64,000 nucleotides of DNA from Bhargavaea sp. CC-171006 (lineage in GTDB: Bacteria; Bacillota; Bacilli; Bacillales_A; Planococcaceae), in assembly GCF_009761675.1 (NCBI RefSeq), contig NZ_QUZH01000012.1, positions 1 to 64,000 on the forward strand, in the 5' to 3' direction. This document shows positions 35,440-44,265 of this stretch, piece after piece. Numbering within the stretch: the stretch's first letter is position 1; every line of letters begins with the position of its first letter. A program made the translations under genes and the position numbers. A model generated the notes under the pieces. It saw nothing but the letters and a program-made list of their open reading frames with translations. It was not told the origin of the DNA and ran no database searches.

Positions 35440-36369
35440 TTATTTTGCCAGGGCTTCCGTCAGTACCGGAACAATCTGCTTCTTGCGGGATACGATTCCC
35501 TTCAGGACGGCCAGATTATCTTCCAGCGGGACATTGAATGCGCCGCATGCCGCCTGGGATTCGCTTCCGAGGACGAGGACTGTCGAATCATTGGTCAGGA
35601 TGTCCGTGATCGCCAGCATGTAAAGGCCCAGCTCACGCTCTGCAATGACCCGGTAGAGCAGGTCTTCCAGCTCTTTCTTGCGGCCTAGAACATCGCTGAC
35701 ATCGACCGTGTTGACCTGGGCGATGACCACTTTCTTGCCGCCCATCTCAAACTCTTTGGCATCCATGTTGACGAGTTCTTCAAGTGTCTTCTTGCTGAGG
35801 TCGGCACCCGCCTTCAGCATGGCAAGTCCGTACTCCTCGGCATTTACGCCGGCAATTTCCGCCAGCTCGTCAACCGCCTTGCGGTCTTCGCCGGTGAATG
35901 TCGGCGACTTGAAGAGGAGCGAGTCGGAGATGATCGCCGAAAGCATCAGGCCGGCGATGTTCGCCGGAATCTCGACGTCATTTTCCTTGTAGAGCTTATT
36001 GAGGATCGTCGCCGTGCAGCCGACCGGTTCCGCACGATAGTAGAGCGGGTCTGCCGTCTCAAAGTTCGCGATCCGGTGGTGATCGACAACCTCAAGGACT
36101 TTCACGTCCGCGATGTCATCCGCGCTCTGCTGGAACTCATTATGGTCGACGAGGATGACGCCTTCCGCTTCACCCGCGACATTTGTGACAAGACGCGGCG
36201 CTTCGAAACCGAACTTCTCCAGTGCGTACGCCGTCTCATCGTTCACTTCTCCGAGACGGACCGCTTCCGCGTCAACGCCGAGTTCTTTCTTTAAGTGTGC
36301 ATAGGCGATTGCCGCCGTAATCGAGTCCGTATCCGGATTTTTATGTCCGAAAACCAGTACTTTAGACAT
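35440..36369 (-). CDS. ppaC: Manganese-dependent inorganic pyrophosphatase PpaC
   Basis: Hydrolyses pyrophosphate to phosphate; a family II, DHH-type enzyme. The 309 residues match the usual length. Metal-site motifs are [14 protein letters not shown], and DHHRI. An upstream GTG would add four residues, but ATG 36369 follows AGGAGTG at good spacing. It lies divergent from nothing and close behind nsrR, which is transcribed in the same direction further right. Confidence 0.95.
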   Translation of the reverse strand: MSKVLVFGHKNPDTDSITAAIAYAHLKKELGVDAEAVRLGEVNDETAYALEKFGFEAPRLVTNVAGEAEGVILVDHNEFQQSADDIADVKVLEVVDHHRIANFETADPLYYRAEPVGCTATILNKLYKENDVEIPANIAGLMLSAIISDSLLFKSPTFTGEDRKAVDELAEIAGVNAEEYGLAMLKAGADLSKKTLEELVNMDAKEFEMGGKKVVIAQVNTVDVSDVLGRKKELEDLLYRVIAERELGLYMLAITDILTNDSTVLVLGSESQAACGAFNVPLEDNLAVLKGIVSRKKQIVPVLTEALAK

Positions 36370-36419
36370 TTTATGATTCACTCCTGACCGTCTTGTTCGA
36401 ATTTTCCTTCCTTATTCTA

Positions 36420-36863
36420 TCATATCTCCCGGCTTGATAATAACGCCGTAAGATCTTCTTTATTGACGATAAAATCGGCGAGCGTATGTTGGTCGAGCAC
36501 CGCGAGATATGCCATCAGCGCCTGGTTCAGCGCACCGCGCAAGCCGCAGATCGGACTTAGCACACACCGGTTTGCCGTAGAGCTGAAGCACTCGACAATA
36601 TTGAAGTCATCTTCGGTCTGACGGACGACCGTCCCGATGTTGATATCCTCCGGGGGCACTGCCAGACGCACACCGCCTCCGCGGCCGCGGACGGTCTCCA
36701 CATATCCCAACTGGCCGAGTTTGTGTGTGACTTTCATCAAATGGTTCTTAGAAATTCCGTAAGCATCCGAAATGCCTTGGATTGTAGACAATTCACCGTC
36801 TTTTTTCGCGCCGAGGTACATGAGGACACGGAGCGCATAATCAGTGTACATCGTCATTCTCAT
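36420..36863 (-). CDS. nsrR: Nitric-oxide-sensing Rrf2 repressor NsrR
   Basis: A 147-residue Rrf2-family regulator with an N-terminal winged helix and three cysteines at 92, 100 and 106 (ECFSSTANRC...PIC), the exact positions that hold the [4Fe-4S] cluster in B. subtilis NsrR. NO damages the cluster and relieves repression. The divergent hmp gene, the standard NsrR target, is adjacent with a recognisable operator. Confidence 0.92.
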   Translation of the reverse strand: MRMTMYTDYALRVLMYLGAKKDGELSTIQGISDAYGISKNHLMKVTHKLGQLGYVETVRGRGGGVRLAVPPEDINIGTVVRQTEDDFNIVECFSSTANRCVLSPICGLRGALNQALMAYLAVLDQHTLADFIVNKEDLTALLSSREI

Positions 36864-36973
36864 GCATAGTCACTCGCCTTTCCTTCCATATTATAAGCGT
36901 TCGCATCCATTTCAATAAAGGAAAGCGGCTTATCTGAATTTTGACAGTTCCTTGAATGGATTGTGACTGAATT

Positions 36974-37010
36974 CTGACACCAACTTAAAGATGTATTTTA
37001 TATATTGCTT
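36974..37010 (+). promoter_or_regulatory. hmp promoter with overlapping NsrR operator
   Basis: CTGACA (36974-36979) and TTTATA (36997-37002) are 17 bases apart. Across the -10 lies a 23-base imperfect dyad at 36988-37010; its left half AAGATGTATTT is identical to the NsrR consensus half-site AAGATGYATTT and the right half ends ATTGCTT. Binding there would block transcription. Confidence 0.65.
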
Positions 37011-37084
37011 TGAAGAAAGCATGGGAATATGATGAAGACAGATCAAGAACAACCAATCCAAACAACCGAAAGGGAGTTGTAAAC

Positions 37085-38269
37085 ATGCTTTCCCAAAAGA
37101 CAATCGATATCGTGAAGTCCACTGTCCCTGTACTTGAACAACACGGCAAGACGATTACTACAGTTTTCTATAAGAACATGTTTGAAGCACATCCCGAACT
37201 CCTGAACATCTTTAACCACGCCAACCAGTCCCGCGGACGCCAGCAGACTGCACTTGCCAACACCGTGCTTGCCGCTGCTAAATACATCGACAATCTCGAA
37301 GCGATCGTTCCTGCAGTCGTCCAGATCGCGCACAAACACCGCGGACTCGACGTCCGTCCGGAACACTATCCGATCGTCGGCCATCATCTTCTCGGCGCGA
37401 TCAAAGAAGTGCTCGGTGATGCAGCCACTCCTGAAATCCTCGGTGCCTGGGGCGAAGCTTACGGTGTAATCGCGGACGCCTTCATCGGAGTCGAAAAATC
37501 CATGTATGAGGAAGCGGCAACTGCAGAAAACGGCTGGGACGGCTTCAAGGACTTTGTCGTCGCGAAGAAAGTGGAAGAAAGCGACGTCATCACTTCCTTC
37601 TACCTGAAGCCCGCTGACGGCAAAGGCGTACCGGGATACAAGCCAGGCCAATACCTGACCGTACGCGTCACGATCCCCGGCGAAAAGTACATGATGATCC
37701 GCCAATACAGCCTGTCCCGCGCACCGCACGAAGACATGTTCCGCATTTCCGTCAAGCGCGAAGATGAGTGCAACCCTGAAGGCAAGGTCTCGACCTTCCT
37801 CCACCGCAGCGTGAATGCAGGCGACAAGATTGAAGTCAGCGCACCTGCAGGCGACTTCTTCCTTGATACCGAAGCGGCAACTCCGGTCACACTCATCAGC
37901 GGCGGCGTCGGCCTCACGCCGATGATGGCCATGTTCGACCATATCACCGGCAACCAGCCGGAGCGCAAAGCGGTATTTATCCACTCCGCGCGCAACCCGC
38001 AGCTGCAGGCGTTTGACGGCGATCTCCGTGAAATGGCTGCCGGCAATGACAACGCAGCTTACTCGGTCCGCTACTCCGACACGGACGGCTTCCTGGACCG
38101 CGACTTCCTCAGCGGCCGCGTCATCGAAAACAGCGACGTCTACCTGTGCGGCCCGGCACCATTCATGAATGCCATGATCCACGAACTCAAGGCGATTGGC
38201 GTGCCGGTCGAAAAGATCCACTATGAATTCTTCGGCCCTGCGGCAGAACTTGAAGCCGTCACAGCGTAA
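37085..38269 (+). CDS. hmp: Flavohemoprotein Hmp (nitric oxide dioxygenase)
   Basis: Converts nitric oxide to nitrate with O2 and NAD(P)H. The 394-residue protein has a globin domain (distal-pocket Tyr 29, Phe 43, proximal His 85 in AHKHRGLD), then a ferredoxin reductase-type FAD domain with RQYSLS and an NAD domain starting GGVGLTPMM. Length is standard. The frame continues upstream, but ATG 37085 follows AAAGGGAG. Its control by NsrR is expected from the adjacent regulator and operator. Confidence 0.95.
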   Translation: MLSQKTIDIVKSTVPVLEQHGKTITTVFYKNMFEAHPELLNIFNHANQSRGRQQTALANTVLAAAKYIDNLEAIVPAVVQIAHKHRGLDVRPEHYPIVGHHLLGAIKEVLGDAATPEILGAWGEAYGVIADAFIGVEKSMYEEAATAENGWDGFKDFVVAKKVEESDVITSFYLKPADGKGVPGYKPGQYLTVRVTIPGEKYMMIRQYSLSRAPHEDMFRISVKREDECNPEGKVSTFLHRSVNAGDKIEVSAPAGDFFLDTEAATPVTLISGGVGLTPMMAMFDHITGNQPERKAVFIHSARNPQLQAFDGDLREMAAGNDNAAYSVRYSDTDGFLDRDFLSGRVIENSDVYLCGPAPFMNAMIHELKAIGVPVEKIHYEFFGPAAELEAVTA

Positions 38270-38279
38270 TTTCAGAGCA

Positions 38280-38313
38280 ACAAAACCCCGACCGGGACCC
38301 GGTCGGGGTTTTA
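38280..38313 (+). terminator. Terminator of hmp
   Basis: AAAACCCCGACCG pairs with CGGTCGGGGTTTT, a strong GC-rich stem. Confidence 0.9.
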
Positions 38314-38327
38314 TTGGCATGCGGTAT

Positions 38328-38408
38328 TTGCTTCACATTTGCATGGGGTTGCTTCACTTTCATGGTGGCTTACTTCACATTCACACGAATTTGCTTCAGC
38401 ATTCAGCC
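38328..38408. repeat. 21-bp periodic array, four copies (class TCACTTTC)
   Basis: TTGCTTCACATTTGCATGGG recurs with starts at 38328, 38349, 38370 and 38391, exactly 21 bases apart. The second copy shares TCACTTTCATGG with copies in the 13.4 kb array. It sits between the hmp terminator and the convergent hydrolase gene. Confidence 0.8.
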
Positions 38409-38434
38409 TGCGGCAGGCCTCATGGCTCTCATCA

Positions 38435-39226
38435 TTAAGCAGCCCCGATAGCCGATTCCATTTCCCTGATATAACCGATCGAATGACGGTTGAACTCATC
38501 CGGCTGGTCAATGTTGCAGACATGTCCGGAGTTCCTGATCGTGATCAGGCGGAACTTCTCGCTGCGGCTGACAACTTCCTCGACAGGAGGGATGAACAGA
38601 TAGTCTTCCTCCCCCATCAGGAACAGCGTCGGTACACCGGTCGTCGTCGATTGGAGGCGCGCAAGATACGGATTGATCAGCTTTGTGAGCGAGAACCATT
38701 TCACAAACTCTTTCTGGCACATTTTCTTCGCCTGGTTGACAAAAGCGAGCCGGGATTCCTCATGTTCCTTCTTCGGCATAATGATATAGGCAAAGAGTTT
38801 ATATAGAAGCATGTAGGGCACGAACCGCTTGAACGTATTCCCCGCCCATAGCAGCAGCTTGGTCCGGATATCAAGCCCGATGACCGCGCCCCCCAGAATC
38901 AGCGACTTGACCCGACCGGGATGCCTTTCCGCCAACGTCTGCGCAACGATGGTCCCAAGTGACATGCCGATCATATGAGACCTGCTGATGCCAAGCTTGT
39001 CCATGACCTCGACGACATCATCCGCCACTTCGCGGAACGAGTCTCCCTTCTTCCACCGGCCCCGCTCTGAGCGACCGTGGCCCCGGAGGTCCAGAAGAAG
39101 TATATTATGCTCTTGCCGGAATTCCCTGATCTGCTTGAACCAGACGGACGAACTGCCGCCCGCCCCGTGGATAAAGGTCACCCACGGATGCTTGTCCCCT
39201 TTGATGTAGGTCTTGTAGTGGAGCAT
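38435..39226 (-). CDS. Alpha/beta hydrolase
   Basis: A 263-residue alpha/beta-hydrolase. The oxyanion-hole motif FIHGAGGSS, the nucleophile elbow GMSLG (Ser about 98), the acid in LMGEEDYLF and His in NSGHVCNID complete the triad. The substrate is unknown; esterase, lipase-like or C-C hydrolase all fit. The start at 39226 is preceded by GAAGGGAAGA; an upstream in-frame ATG lacks a site. Confidence 0.85.
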   Translation of the reverse strand: MLHYKTYIKGDKHPWVTFIHGAGGSSSVWFKQIREFRQEHNILLLDLRGHGRSERGRWKKGDSFREVADDVVEVMDKLGISRSHMIGMSLGTIVAQTLAERHPGRVKSLILGGAVIGLDIRTKLLLWAGNTFKRFVPYMLLYKLFAYIIMPKKEHEESRLAFVNQAKKMCQKEFVKWFSLTKLINPYLARLQSTTTGVPTLFLMGEEDYLFIPPVEEVVSRSEKFRLITIRNSGHVCNIDQPDEFNRHSIGYIREMESAIGAA

Positions 39227-39308
39227 GGAGATCTTCCCTTCAATGCGGTTGCTACCATTTAAGCATGTTTCTAAATACTTTTCATTAGATAACAATTACC
39301 AATAGGAT

Positions 39309-39350
39309 TTAATTGACAGTTTATTGAAGATTAAATGACAGTTTTGAATT
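39309..39350. repeat. Direct repeat upstream of the hydrolase gene
   Basis: TTAATTGACAGTTT and TTAAATGACAGTTT occur about 25 bases apart in the region preceding the hydrolase gene. They may be a paired regulator site. Confidence 0.35.
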
Positions 39351-39369
39351 TACCCTGCATGTATCCATT

Positions 39370-39401
39370 AAAAAGGCTCCGGACGACTTGTCCGGAGCCT
39401 G
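39370..39401 (-). terminator. Terminator of the GNAT gene
   Basis: AGGCTCCGGAC pairs with GTCCGGAGCCT; the minus strand ends in a T run. Confidence 0.8.
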
Positions 39402-39436
39402 AGTTTATATAAATACAAGTTACTTCCCATAACATT

Positions 39437-40255
39437 TCAGCTTTCTGCGGAAACGCGCTCCCGCTCGTAAGTCCACATGCACCACTTGCCGATATCCCTG
39501 AAGCCGATCCGCTTGTAGATGCGGCCCGCTGCTGGATTATCGTAGAAGAGGCAGAGCATCTTGCCTTCTTCCAATAGCTCCCGGCAAAGCTCCGACATGC
39601 AATAGGAGGCGAGGCCCTGCTGTTGGTATCCCGGAATCGTCCCGACCCCTACAATCATTGCGGACAGCGAGTTTTCAGCCGTGCTCGAGGCCGAGCTGAT
39701 GATGCGCCCGTCCCCCTCAATGAGATACGCTCTTGCGGTCCCTTCTTCAAGGGTGCGCCGTTTATGCGCCACACTGTATTCCCCGGCCGCAAATTCCGGT
39801 ATGGCGTACATCTGATCGATCAGCGCCGCGGCATCATCCGGAACCGCCTTGCGGACAGTGATCTCCTGCGGGATGGCAGGAAGTTCCGTCCCCGTCTCGC
39901 ATTTGGCATAGTGAAGCACTCGCGGATTGTCCGGTTTCCTATTGAGATAGGGCTCCATCCTCCGGACAATCGGTTCGATGCCTGACAAAAAGCGGAACGA
40001 CGGATCGGCATTGATGATACCGGCAAACCCTGCCGCGTCAAAGTCACCCGGCGCCCACACGATATAATTGTCCGTGTACTTAAGGAGAACGCCGCGCATG
40101 ACACCGTCATCCCCGAAGTCTCCCCATAGCGTCTGGATCGGATCGTCGAAGCCGTACGCCTCGATGTCTCCGATGATAAACAGATTCTCTGCCGGCTGAA
40201 CACCGACAAACGCCATGGTCTCCTGCCTGTCGGCCTCCAGTAACTGCCTGATCAT
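39437..40255 (-). CDS. GNAT family N-acetyltransferase (two-lobed)
   Basis: A 272-residue protein. The first 125 residues are an N-terminal lobe (ENLFIIGDIEAYGFDD) without a clear acetyl-CoA loop; the second half is a GNAT domain with VGTIPGYQQQGLASYCMSELCRELLEEG and YKRIGFRDIG. The arrangement resembles FR47-like acetyltransferases. Substrate unknown. AAGGAGG lies before the ATG. Confidence 0.8.
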   Translation of the reverse strand: MIRQLLEADRQETMAFVGVQPAENLFIIGDIEAYGFDDPIQTLWGDFGDDGVMRGVLLKYTDNYIVWAPGDFDAAGFAGIINADPSFRFLSGIEPIVRRMEPYLNRKPDNPRVLHYAKCETGTELPAIPQEITVRKAVPDDAAALIDQMYAIPEFAAGEYSVAHKRRTLEEGTARAYLIEGDGRIISSASSTAENSLSAMIVGVGTIPGYQQQGLASYCMSELCRELLEEGKMLCLFYDNPAAGRIYKRIGFRDIGKWCMWTYERERVSAES

Positions 40256-40342
40256 GGTCCCGCCTCCTTTTTGGGTTTCGGGATATCATAGCATAACAGG
40301 CTCGGCTGCTCAACGAAATTTTCAGATTTCCTCATCTGAAGA

Positions 40343-40368
40343 AAACGCGCCCCCGATGAGGCGCGTTA
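40343..40368 (-). terminator. Terminator of the ars operon
   Basis: AACGCGCC pairs with GGCGCGTT just beyond the arsC stop codon. Confidence 0.65.
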
Positions 40369-40373
40369 CATGA

Positions 40374-40793
40374 TTATTCTCCTGTTTCTGAAAAGCGCCC
40401 GATCCGGTCCCGGATTTCATCCCGGACACGGCGGAAGACGGCGCTCTTTTCATCTTCCGACCCTTGTGCCCGTGCCGGATCATCAAATCCCCAATGGTCA
40501 CGGGCGGCGTCTGACGGGACCGACGGACAGTTATCCCGGGCATCCCCGCATAGCGTGATGACATAATCGGCGCGCTTCAGAAGTTCGGCACTGATCGTTT
40601 CTGACTGTTGGGCCGAGATGTCGATGCCGGCCTCCTCCATCACCCGGACCGCCTCCGGATTCAGGCCATGGGCCTCGATGCCTGCGGAACGCACCTCAAA
40701 GCGGTCGCCGAGAATCGCCCTGCCGAACCCCTCCGCCATCTGGCTCCGGCACGAGTTGCCCGTGCATAGAAAGTAGATCAGTTTCTTTTCCAT
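40374..40793 (-). CDS. arsC: Arsenate reductase ArsC (thioredoxin-coupled)
   Basis: Reduces arsenate to arsenite for export. The 139-residue protein is a low-molecular-weight phosphatase fold with the P-loop CTGNSCRS and the three redox cysteines at 10, 82 and 89, exactly as in B. subtilis ArsC. The start at 40793 is preferred because of the AGGTG site. It ends the arsR-arsB-arsC operon and is ten bases behind arsB. Confidence 0.95.
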   Translation of the reverse strand: MEKKLIYFLCTGNSCRSQMAEGFGRAILGDRFEVRSAGIEAHGLNPEAVRVMEEAGIDISAQQSETISAELLKRADYVITLCGDARDNCPSVPSDAARDHWGFDDPARAQGSEDEKSAVFRRVRDEIRDRIGRFSETGE

Positions 40794-40803
40794 TTCCAAC
40801 ACC

Positions 40804-42099
40804 TCAGTTAAGCACTTCCAGCCACAGATACAGGCCGGTCAGCGTGATGAACAGGACGGGAATCGTCAGGACGATTCCGACCTTGAAATAATAGCCCCAA
40901 GTGATTTTGACGCCCTTCAGCGACAACACATGCAGCCAGAGTAGCGTCGCCAGCGATCCGATCGGGGTCATTTTCGGACCCAAGTCGGACCCGATGACAT
41001 TTGCATAGATCAGTGCTTCCCGTACAATGTCGGGCACATCCGCATCCTGGATGGCCAGCGCGTCGATCATGACAGTCGGCATGTTGTTCATGACCGATGA
41101 CAGTATCGCCGCGATGAATCCCATGCCGACAGTTGCTGCATACATACCGTGGCCCGCCGTCCACTCGATGAGAGAGGCAAGAATATCGGTGAGGCCCGCG
41201 TTACGGAGTCCGTAAACGACGACGTACATCCCAATCGAGAAAAAGACAATCGCCCACGGCGCGCCTTTAACAACCGCCTTTTCATCCACCGCCTTGCTTG
41301 GTGCGGAGATGGCGAGGAACAGGATGGCGACGATTCCCGCAATGATCGAGACCGGAACACCGAGCGCTTCACTCAGGAAATAGCCGGCGAGAAGCACCGC
41401 GATGACCACCCAGGAAAGGCGGAACAGCTTCATGTCCCGGATGGCCGAGCGGGGCTCTGCCAATTTGGATGCGTCAAAGCGTTTCGGGATGCTTTTTCCG
41501 AAGTACAGATAAAGCACAAGCATGCTCGCGGCAAGGCTGAACAGATTCGGTACAAACATGCGGGAGGCGTACTCAGAAAACCCGATGCCGAAAAAGTCCG
41601 CCGAGACGATGTTCACCAGGTTCGAAATCACGAGCGGGAGAGATGTCGTATCGGCGATAAAACCGGATGCCATGATAAACGGCAAAATCAGCTTGTCCTT
41701 GAAATCGAGCGCCCGCATCATCGCCAGGACGATCGGCGTGATGATCAGTGCCGCACCGTCATTGGCAAACAGCGCCGCGACAATCGCGCCAAGAAGCGTT
41801 ACGAGAAAGAACATCCGCAGGCCGCTGCCCTTGGCGAAACGCGCCATATGGAGCGCCGCCCATTCAAAGAAGCCGATTTCATCGAGGATGAGCGAGATCA
41901 GAATCAGCGCGACGAAGGTGAGCGTCGCATTCCAGACGATGCCCGTCACAACCCAAACGTCCTGCAGGCTGACGACACCTGCAAGCAGAGCGACGACCGC
42001 TCCGGCAATCGCAGACCACCCGATCGACAGCCCCTTTGGCTGCCAGATGACAAATACGAGCGTGACGAGGAAAATGAGTGCCGCAAGCCAGGCCATCAT
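40804..42099 (-). CDS. arsB: Arsenite efflux permease ArsB
   Basis: A 431-residue, about 12-segment arsenite/antimonite exporter of the ArsB/NhaD (IT) superfamily. Motifs include [16 protein letters not shown] and [14 protein letters not shown]. The start codon overlaps the arsR stop in ATGA, so the two are translationally coupled. It would export the arsenite made by ArsC. Confidence 0.93.
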   Translation of the reverse strand: MMAWLAALIFLVTLVFVIWQPKGLSIGWSAIAGAVVALLAGVVSLQDVWVVTGIVWNATLTFVALILISLILDEIGFFEWAALHMARFAKGSGLRMFFLVTLLGAIVAALFANDGAALIITPIVLAMMRALDFKDKLILPFIMASGFIADTTSLPLVISNLVNIVSADFFGIGFSEYASRMFVPNLFSLAASMLVLYLYFGKSIPKRFDASKLAEPRSAIRDMKLFRLSWVVIAVLLAGYFLSEALGVPVSIIAGIVAILFLAISAPSKAVDEKAVVKGAPWAIVFFSIGMYVVVYGLRNAGLTDILASLIEWTAGHGMYAATVGMGFIAAILSSVMNNMPTVMIDALAIQDADVPDIVREALIYANVIGSDLGPKMTPIGSLATLLWLHVLSLKGVKITWGYYFKVGIVLTIPVLFITLTGLYLWLEVLN

Positions 42100-42428
42100 G
42101 CCCCGCAGCATCCTTTCTCGCCGGTTGACTCAAGGTCACTGACCGTCCGCTCCGGAGCCGGCACTCTGGAAAGCAGGCTGGTCAGGATGTCGTACAGAGG
42201 ATGTTGCCGGTCGAGCGACCAGAACGTCCAGCGGCCGCGCTTTTCTCCCACGACGATGCCTGCTTCCTTCAGCCGTTTCAGATGCTGGCTTACCGCCGGC
42301 TGTGTCAGCCCGACAAGCGGCGTCATGTCACAGACGCATACCGGACCCGAATTGAGGTGCTGCAATATCTTCAGCCGCGAGCCGTCGCCCGCCGCTTTCA
42401 TGAATGATTCAAGTTCCATCAGTTCCAC
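42096..42428 (-). CDS. arsR: Arsenic-responsive repressor ArsR
   Basis: A 110-residue winged-helix repressor. Cys 31 and Cys 33 in PVCVCDMT are the arsenite-binding cysteines, and the recognition helix follows in [20 protein letters not shown]. The start codon is GTG at 42428, preceded by GGAGGG. First gene of the operon, autoregulated by family precedent. Confidence 0.94.
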   Translation of the reverse strand: MELMELESFMKAAGDGSRLKILQHLNSGPVCVCDMTPLVGLTQPAVSQHLKRLKEAGIVVGEKRGRWTFWSLDRQHPLYDILTSLLSRVPAPERTVSDLESTGEKGCCGA

Positions 42429-42458
42429 CGGGATCCCTCCAATAAAGAATACCGGTTT

Positions 42459-42488
42459 ATTGTATTTGCATCCGCATATATAAGTCAA
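42459..42488 (-). promoter_or_regulatory. Promoter of arsRBC
   Basis: On the minus strand TTGACT (42483-42488) and TACAAT (42459-42464) are 18 bases apart. AT-rich inverted sequence around it is a likely ArsR operator, though I cannot define it precisely. Confidence 0.65.
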
Positions 42489-42511
42489 CACTTATTAATC
42501 AGCGGAATGCG

Positions 42512-42630
42512 AGCGCGCATAGGTTTCTATGCGCGCTTGCAGCAGTCCTATGCGCGCTCCACCGGGTCCTATGCGCGCTCATCCCTTTTCTATGCGCGCT
42601 TCAAAAGGTTCTATGCGCGCTCCCGCTTTT
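42512..42630. repeat. 21-bp periodic array with an inverted leading copy (class CTATGCGCGCT)
   Basis: CTATGCGCGCT starts at 42527, 42548, 42569, 42590 and 42611, exactly 21 bases apart, with variable ten-base gaps. An inverted copy at 42512-42522 pairs with the first direct copy, AGCGCGCATAG against CTATGCGCGCT, to make a perfect 11-bp hairpin with a four-base loop. It lies between the ars promoter and the end of the PfpI gene. Confidence 0.9.
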
Positions 42631-42638
42631 CTCCAATC

Positions 42639-42667
42639 AAAAAAGCGCGCCACAGAGGGCGCGCTTC
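42639..42667 (-). terminator. Terminator of the PfpI gene
   Basis: AAAAGCGCGCC pairs with GGCGCGCTT beyond the stop codon, with a T run on the minus strand. Confidence 0.75.
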
Positions 42668-42678
42668 GCATTCAGATC

Positions 42679-43197
42679 TTATTTCCCTTCCAGCACACGC
42701 AGCGATTCACGGTTGAATGCCGGAATGTCGTCAGGCTGGCGGCTCGTGACGAGCTGGTCCTGGCAAACGACGACTTCGGAGTCCTCGAAGTTCGCGCCGG
42801 CATACTTCATGTCCTGCGCAATCGACTTGTAGCCGGTCGCCTTGCGACCTTCCAGCGCCTTCGCCGTAATCAGGAGCTGCGGTCCGTGGCAGATGGCCAG
42901 TACCGGTTTTTTCGCGTCCATGAACTCTTTTGCGAAGCTGACAAAACGCTCGTCCGCGCGGAGCTGGTCCGGCGAGAATCCGCCAGGGATGAAGAGCGCG
43001 TCGTAGTCGGAAGCACTGACTTCACCGATGCCCTTGTCTACCGTAACAGACGCCTGTCCCTGCTTGCCTTCCACCGTCTTGCCGGCTTCCTTCTCGATCG
43101 TGATCACTTCGTGCCCAGCATCCTTAAACGCTTGTGCCGGCTCCGTATATTCACTGTCCTCAAACATGTCCGTAATGACTGTTGCGATTTTAGCCAA
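42679..43197 (-). CDS. DJ-1/PfpI-family protein (YfkM-like)
   Basis: A 172-residue cytoplasmic protein with the class I glutamine amidotransferase-like fold. The nucleophile elbow AICHGPQ places Cys at 103 with a Glu/His pair expected nearby (EYTEP region). The B. subtilis homologue is the general stress protein YfkM (Gsp18). Deglycase or protease activity has been reported in the family. The start is TTG at 43197 with GGAGTG upstream, giving the exact family length. Confidence 0.86.
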   Translation of the reverse strand: MAKIATVITDMFEDSEYTEPAQAFKDAGHEVITIEKEAGKTVEGKQGQASVTVDKGIGEVSASDYDALFIPGGFSPDQLRADERFVSFAKEFMDAKKPVLAICHGPQLLITAKALEGRKATGYKSIAQDMKYAGANFEDSEVVVCQDQLVTSRQPDDIPAFNRESLRVLEGK

Positions 43198-43258
43198 TCC
43201 GATCACTCCTTTATGAATGTCCATTTCTACTTTTCCCGCCCTGCGCTCAATTAAAACA

Positions 43259-43852
43259 TCAGCGATACTTCGAGACGAACGGGTTGCCTTCCTCGTAAAA
43301 CCGCCACGGGTAGTGGACCGCCTCTCCCGTGTTCTGGATCCCGACACGCGGGCCTGCCTTCAGTTCTCCGCCTATTCCGGGTCCCGGCGCGATAAAAAGC
43401 GGCTCCTCATACCAGAGACCGCCGTACGACTCCATCGTGACGCCGAGTGCCTTCGACAGCTTGCCCGGCCCGTTCGTGAGGTCAGGAATCTTCAGATGCC
43501 ACCCCCGCCGGTCCTGCATGAGCTCTAGCCCCTCCACCGGTTCAGCTCCGCGGATCAGGACCGCATGCGGAGTTCCCTCATCCCCGGCAACGACATTCAT
43601 AAGCGTATGGGTGTGCATCTGATACGTGTAGATGCGCCCCGGGTCCGCGAACATCACTTCTGTCCGCTTTGTGCGGCGGTTGTTGAAACTATGCGCTGCC
43701 CGGTCTTCCGGTCCGTGGTACGCTTCCGTCTCAACAATCCGCGCGACGGCCAGCCCCTCCGGCGTCTCATGGACGATGTACTGTCCGAGCAGTGCGGGTG
43801 CCAGTTCCAGGACAGGCTGGACGAAAAAATCGGGATTGATCGGCCTGTACAT
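43259..43852 (-). CDS. 3-methyladenine DNA glycosylase (AAG/MPG family)
   Basis: A 197-residue alkylation-repair glycosylase. Family features include GQYIVHETPEGLAVARIVETEAYHG, DRAAHSFNNRRTKRTEVMF and YQMHTHTLMNVV. It removes alkylated or deaminated purines from DNA. GGAGGGGG precedes the ATG. It is divergent from the MazG-like gene and directly upstream of the PfpI gene on the same strand. Confidence 0.9.
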   Translation of the reverse strand: MYRPINPDFFVQPVLELAPALLGQYIVHETPEGLAVARIVETEAYHGPEDRAAHSFNNRRTKRTEVMFADPGRIYTYQMHTHTLMNVVAGDEGTPHAVLIRGAEPVEGLELMQDRRGWHLKIPDLTNGPGKLSKALGVTMESYGGLWYEEPLFIAPGPGIGGELKAGPRVGIQNTGEAVHYPWRFYEEGNPFVSKYR

Positions 43853-43953
43853 TCGTCCCCCTCCCTTTCATTAAACCGAAACATTCTTCCATTCATTGTC
43901 TACCCGATATCGGTTATACTCAAATCAAACAGATTTAGGGGGAAATATCCACC

Positions 43954-44265
43954 ATGACCACACTCACCGAGGAAATCCTCGCCTTCAATAAAGACCGCGG
44001 CTGGACAAGCGGCAACCGGGACGCCCGCAACCTCGCCATTTCCGTTTCTCTTGAAGCATCCGAACTACTCGAACATTTCCAGTGGCTTTCGGGCGAACAG
44101 GCTGTCGAAAAGAACCGAGAAGGCATCATGGAAGAAGCAGCGGATGTTTATATTTACCTGCTGCAGCTGGCTGATGTCGCTGGCTTCGATCTGGAAGAAG
44201 CAGCACGGGCCAAAATCCATAAAAATGCCCTTAAATATCCCGTTCCGGTGGGTGAGCCCAAATGA
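43954..44265 (+). CDS. MazG-like nucleotide pyrophosphohydrolase
   Basis: A 103-residue all-alpha NTP pyrophosphohydrolase of the MazG/RS21-C6 (dCTPase) type. The metal-binding acidic pattern is visible in EASELLEHFQW and EEAADVYIYLLQLAD. It would hydrolyse non-canonical or excess dNTPs. GGGGGAAA precedes the ATG. Its stop overlaps the start of the next gene by four bases, so the two are coupled. Confidence 0.88.
   Translation: MTTLTEEILAFNKDRGWTSGNRDARNLAISVSLEASELLEHFQWLSGEQAVEKNREGIMEEAADVYIYLLQLADVAGFDLEEAARAKIHKNALKYPVPVGEPK

Noticed and set aside
37043-38320. 425-residue open frame antisense to hmp
   Set aside because: hmp is unmistakable on the + strand; the opposite frame has no motif and is a codon-bias shadow.
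41149-42483. 444-residue open frame antisense to arsB and arsR
   Set aside because: It is highly charged, low-complexity and lacks membrane or domain features, while arsB and arsR are clear on the other strand.
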